This document shows positions 26,568 to 28,664 of a stretch of DNA of 28,664 nucleotides, piece after piece. Location: positions 1 through 28,664 of the forward strand of contig JAYMGJ010000824.1 of the NCBI GenBank assembly GCA_037178675.1. The letters are read 5' to 3'. Source of the stretch: Scleroderma bovista. Lineage: Eukaryota; Basidiomycota; Agaricomycetes; Boletales; Sclerodermataceae. The translations under genes were made by a program, and so were the position numbers. The first letter of the stretch is position 1; the number at the start of each line of letters is the position of its first letter. The notes under the pieces were generated by a model. That model was given only the letters and a program-made list of their open reading frames with translations, did no database searches and was not told where the DNA came from.

Positions 26568-27798
26568 ATGCCATTTGGCGAGATAGTTTGTGGTGCACCC
26601 GGAAGCGGAAAATCAACGTATTGCTATGGCAAATACCAGCTCTTTACCTCTCTACAACGACCCATATCCATCGTCAACCTCGACCCTGCCAACGAGAACA
26701 TCCCGTACCCGTGTGCAATAGACATCTCGTGTCTCATCACTCTTCAGGATGCGATGGATGCGCATGGTCTTGGTCCGAACGGGGGAATGTTGTACTGCAT
26801 GGAGTATTTGGAAGCGAATTTCGACTGGCTCGAATCTCGCCTCCACGAACTTGGGAAAGACGCCTATGTTTTGTTCGACATCCCAGGTCAGGTCGAACTT
26901 GGGACCAATCACGAGTCATTGAAACATATTATACAACGACTATCTAAGATTGGCTTCCGTGTACGCGCCTCGATCCGAGATGTCATTGGCCTGGCTCGCT
27001 TGCTCACTGCTGTTTGACTTGACAGCTAGCTGCAGTACACTTGTGTGATGCGCACTACGTCACCGACGCTGTGAAGTATGTATCCGTCCTTCTCCTCTCC
27101 CTTCGAACCATGCTTCAGCTGGAACTGCCCCATATCAATGTATTGTCCAAAGTCGATCTGCTCTCGCAGTATGGTGACCTCGGTGTGCCGTTTGTTGACC
27201 CTCGCTTGTCTGCACCCTAATAGTCTCACAGACTTCAATCTGGACTTTTACACCGAGGTCCAGGATCTCTCATATCTGCAGAATGTCCTGAATACTGTAT
27301 CGCCGCGTTTCACAGCGCTAAACATGGCGTTCATATCCGTCATCGAGGATTTCGGCCTTGTGGGGTTCGAGACGCTCGCTGTAGAGGTACGCTGGACCCT
27401 GCTTCTGTAGCCACACCATATACTTTGCCGTATGAAGCTGACTACATCATTCAAAGGATAAAGCATCTATGCTCCATCTCTCACGTGCCATCGATCGTGC
27501 GACGGGATATATATTCGTACCCCCAAAAGATGCCCCTGCCCCAGAAGGCACCATCGATGGTTCAGCTGATTCCTCGTCTGCTCAACCCAATGCATATGCC
27601 CTATTTTCTACAGCAGCGGCTCCGGTTCCAGGTGATGTAAGAGATGTCCAGGAGCGCTGGCTCGACGCCAGAGAGGAGTTTGATGCATTCGAGAGGAGGG
27701 AGTGGAGGAAGGAGGGCGAGATCATCCGGGAGCAGGCATCCAGAGACAAAGCGGAGATGGGAAAAATCAAAACAGGTAGCATTAGGGAGAGGAAATGA
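26568..27798 (+). CDS. GPN2: GPN-loop GTPase 2
   Basis: Exons 26568-26960, 27026-27182, 27232-27386 and 27457-27798, introns 65, 49 and 70 bp, give 348 residues, the usual length. GPN2 is a dimeric GTPase working with GPN1 and GPN3 in assembly and nuclear import of RNA polymerase II. Motifs seen: Walker [10 protein letters not shown] (9-17), NLDPAN (37-42), the defining Gly-Pro-Asn insert GLGPNGG (GPN at 69-71), G3 DIPGQVEL (104-111), G4 SKVD (172-175), and the family signatures [15 protein letters not shown] and, across intron 2, [16 protein letters not shown]. The C-terminal part (from about 236) holds IDRATGYIF and a charged helix rich in Glu/Arg. The ATG at 26568 is chosen because family members begin with [13 protein letters not shown] text right there; the frame is open upstream but unconserved. 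It is an essential host gene and looks intact. Confidence 0.92.
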
Positions 27799-28345
27799 AC
27801 ATTGTGAGTCATCTACCTCGCTATCGATCTTTCTCAATCTGTCAAAGTTTTCAGCACCATGTCGTCTTAGTTTTTTTTCCCCTTCGGCGACGTATGAAGA
27901 ACCTCTAGTTGACTGAATGTATTCGACGACCTCACACAGGCCAACAGTAATACAAGCACGATAGGATTTGATCTTGAATGAACTCTCCAAACACGGACAG
28001 CTTCCAGTGCTTCGCAGGGGTGATATATTGTCTCTGCACGATAGTGCCACGACTCGCAGTCGCCACAGCCTGAAGGTTGACCTCCTGTGATTATCCATTG
28101 GCTCGTTTTCAAGGCAGAGAAACGTGTTAGTTCTCCAGAATGCGATCATATGTGTTCAACTAAGAGTAAACCGACTCCTTGGTCCAGCGTTTTCCTCTTG
28201 GTAATCATTGCAACGCCCCGATGTTGTCTGCACTTCCGCAACGTCATATCCAATGCCACATGCAATGCTGATGTCGACTGGATGAATATCGAGATTCCCA
28301 TCTTGTTGTAGCGTAAATTTTAACAGCGTGAGTTGGGAACCGTAG
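27799..28345. other. downstream of GPN2, no confident gene
   Basis: The minus strand is open over 28149 to about 27810 and has a separate 51-codon ATG frame at 28301-28146 (MGISIFIQSTSALHVALDMT), which might belong to a convergent gene, but I recognise no family and no consistent splice model. On the plus strand only short frames occur. Confidence 0.35.
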
Positions 28346-28664
28346 GTTGCGCCACTGCTTTGCCATTGAATGGGCCGAATCCCTTCACTTCACGTACAAC
28401 CCAGACGTCGCAGTACCCGCAGGATATACGTACGGTCCACCGTCTGAATCAACAGTCACACCTTGTTACTGGTATGTTCCAAGTCTTCAGCATTTACCGG
28501 TCATCACTTTATGATCAATATGTCAAAGTTCTTGGTTCTGGCCGCTACAATACGACGATCGCATGCGCATGGTGCCAAAACCCAAATAATGTTACACTGT
28601 GGACGTCAGTAACTATGAAGTGCTGAGTGTTATTTTCAACAGATCTACCTGACGTTTTCCTATC
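28346..28664 (+). CDS. partial exons of an unrecognised Cys-containing protein
   Basis: A segment 28346-28471, after an acceptor-like CGTAG and ending at a GTATGT donor, reads CFAIEWAESLHFTYNPDVAV and later YGPPSESTVTPCY. Further on, about 28530-28610 reads YNTTIACAWCQNPNNVTLW before another GTAACT donor, with a TTCAACAG acceptor at about 28642. The paired CxxC and the style recall basidiomycete extracellular or single-pass membrane proteins of unknown function; this is a weak impression. Exon joins are not settled, the start is not seen and the gene runs off the window. Confidence 0.35.

Overview
The window looks like a basidiomycete (Agaricomycete-type) nuclear fragment. The evidence is short GT-AG introns of about 49-70 bp, a chromodomain Ty3/Gypsy element and Ty1/Copia elements of fungal type, and a spliced gene for the GTPase GPN2. 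Everything here was read by eye; no database search was run.

About 24.25 kb of the 28.66 kb is a nested stack of LTR retrotransposons. The oldest layer is a decayed minus-strand Ty3/Gypsy-type element (called the 'resident' here). Its probable 5' LTR is at 24123-24250 and its gag is now scattered over 15976-15107, 13931-13543 and 7325-5376, running off the left edge. Four later insertions cut it. (a) A Copia element on the plus strand (1-5375; the first part of its 5' LTR lies outside the window) with a broken polyprotein. (b) A second copy of the same Copia family on the minus strand (7326-13537, target duplication ACCAG), nearly intact apart from one in-frame TGA. (c) A 1175-bp TGTAG...CTACA element (13932-15106, duplication GCGC) carrying four tandem repeats. 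(d) A 7881-bp chromovirus on the minus strand (16215-24095, duplication TCAGT) with 643-bp LTRs about 1% diverged and intact gag and pol. A fifth insertion, a 268-bp TGTAG...CTACA solo-LTR-like piece (13221-13488, duplication GCGC), lies inside the 5' LTR of Copia copy 2. Removing insertions b and c on paper restores one continuous gag reading frame, which confirms the order.

The most interesting object is the chromovirus. Gag and Pol are joined by a probable -1 ribosomal frameshift on A-AAA-AAA. In the 3' part, antisense to gag-pol, it carries an extra spliced gene (17010-18059) for a 331-residue protein. A long charged helix is followed by a CX2CX6CX11CX2CX6C cluster, the pattern of fungal Zn2Cys6 DNA-binding domains, which typically read CGG triplets. 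The element is also strikingly rich in CCGG-centred words, arranged as small tandem arrays in its LTRs. A self-encoded regulator reading its own LTR is a testable idea.

The right 4.4 kb (24251-28664) is host sequence. It holds an uncertain small gene or relic (24275-24725), a four-exon gene for a 151-residue small protein that may be a beta-trefoil peptidase inhibitor of the I66 type (25173-25804), the four-exon GPN2 gene (26568-27798), and probable exons of an unrecognised cysteine-containing protein at the right edge.
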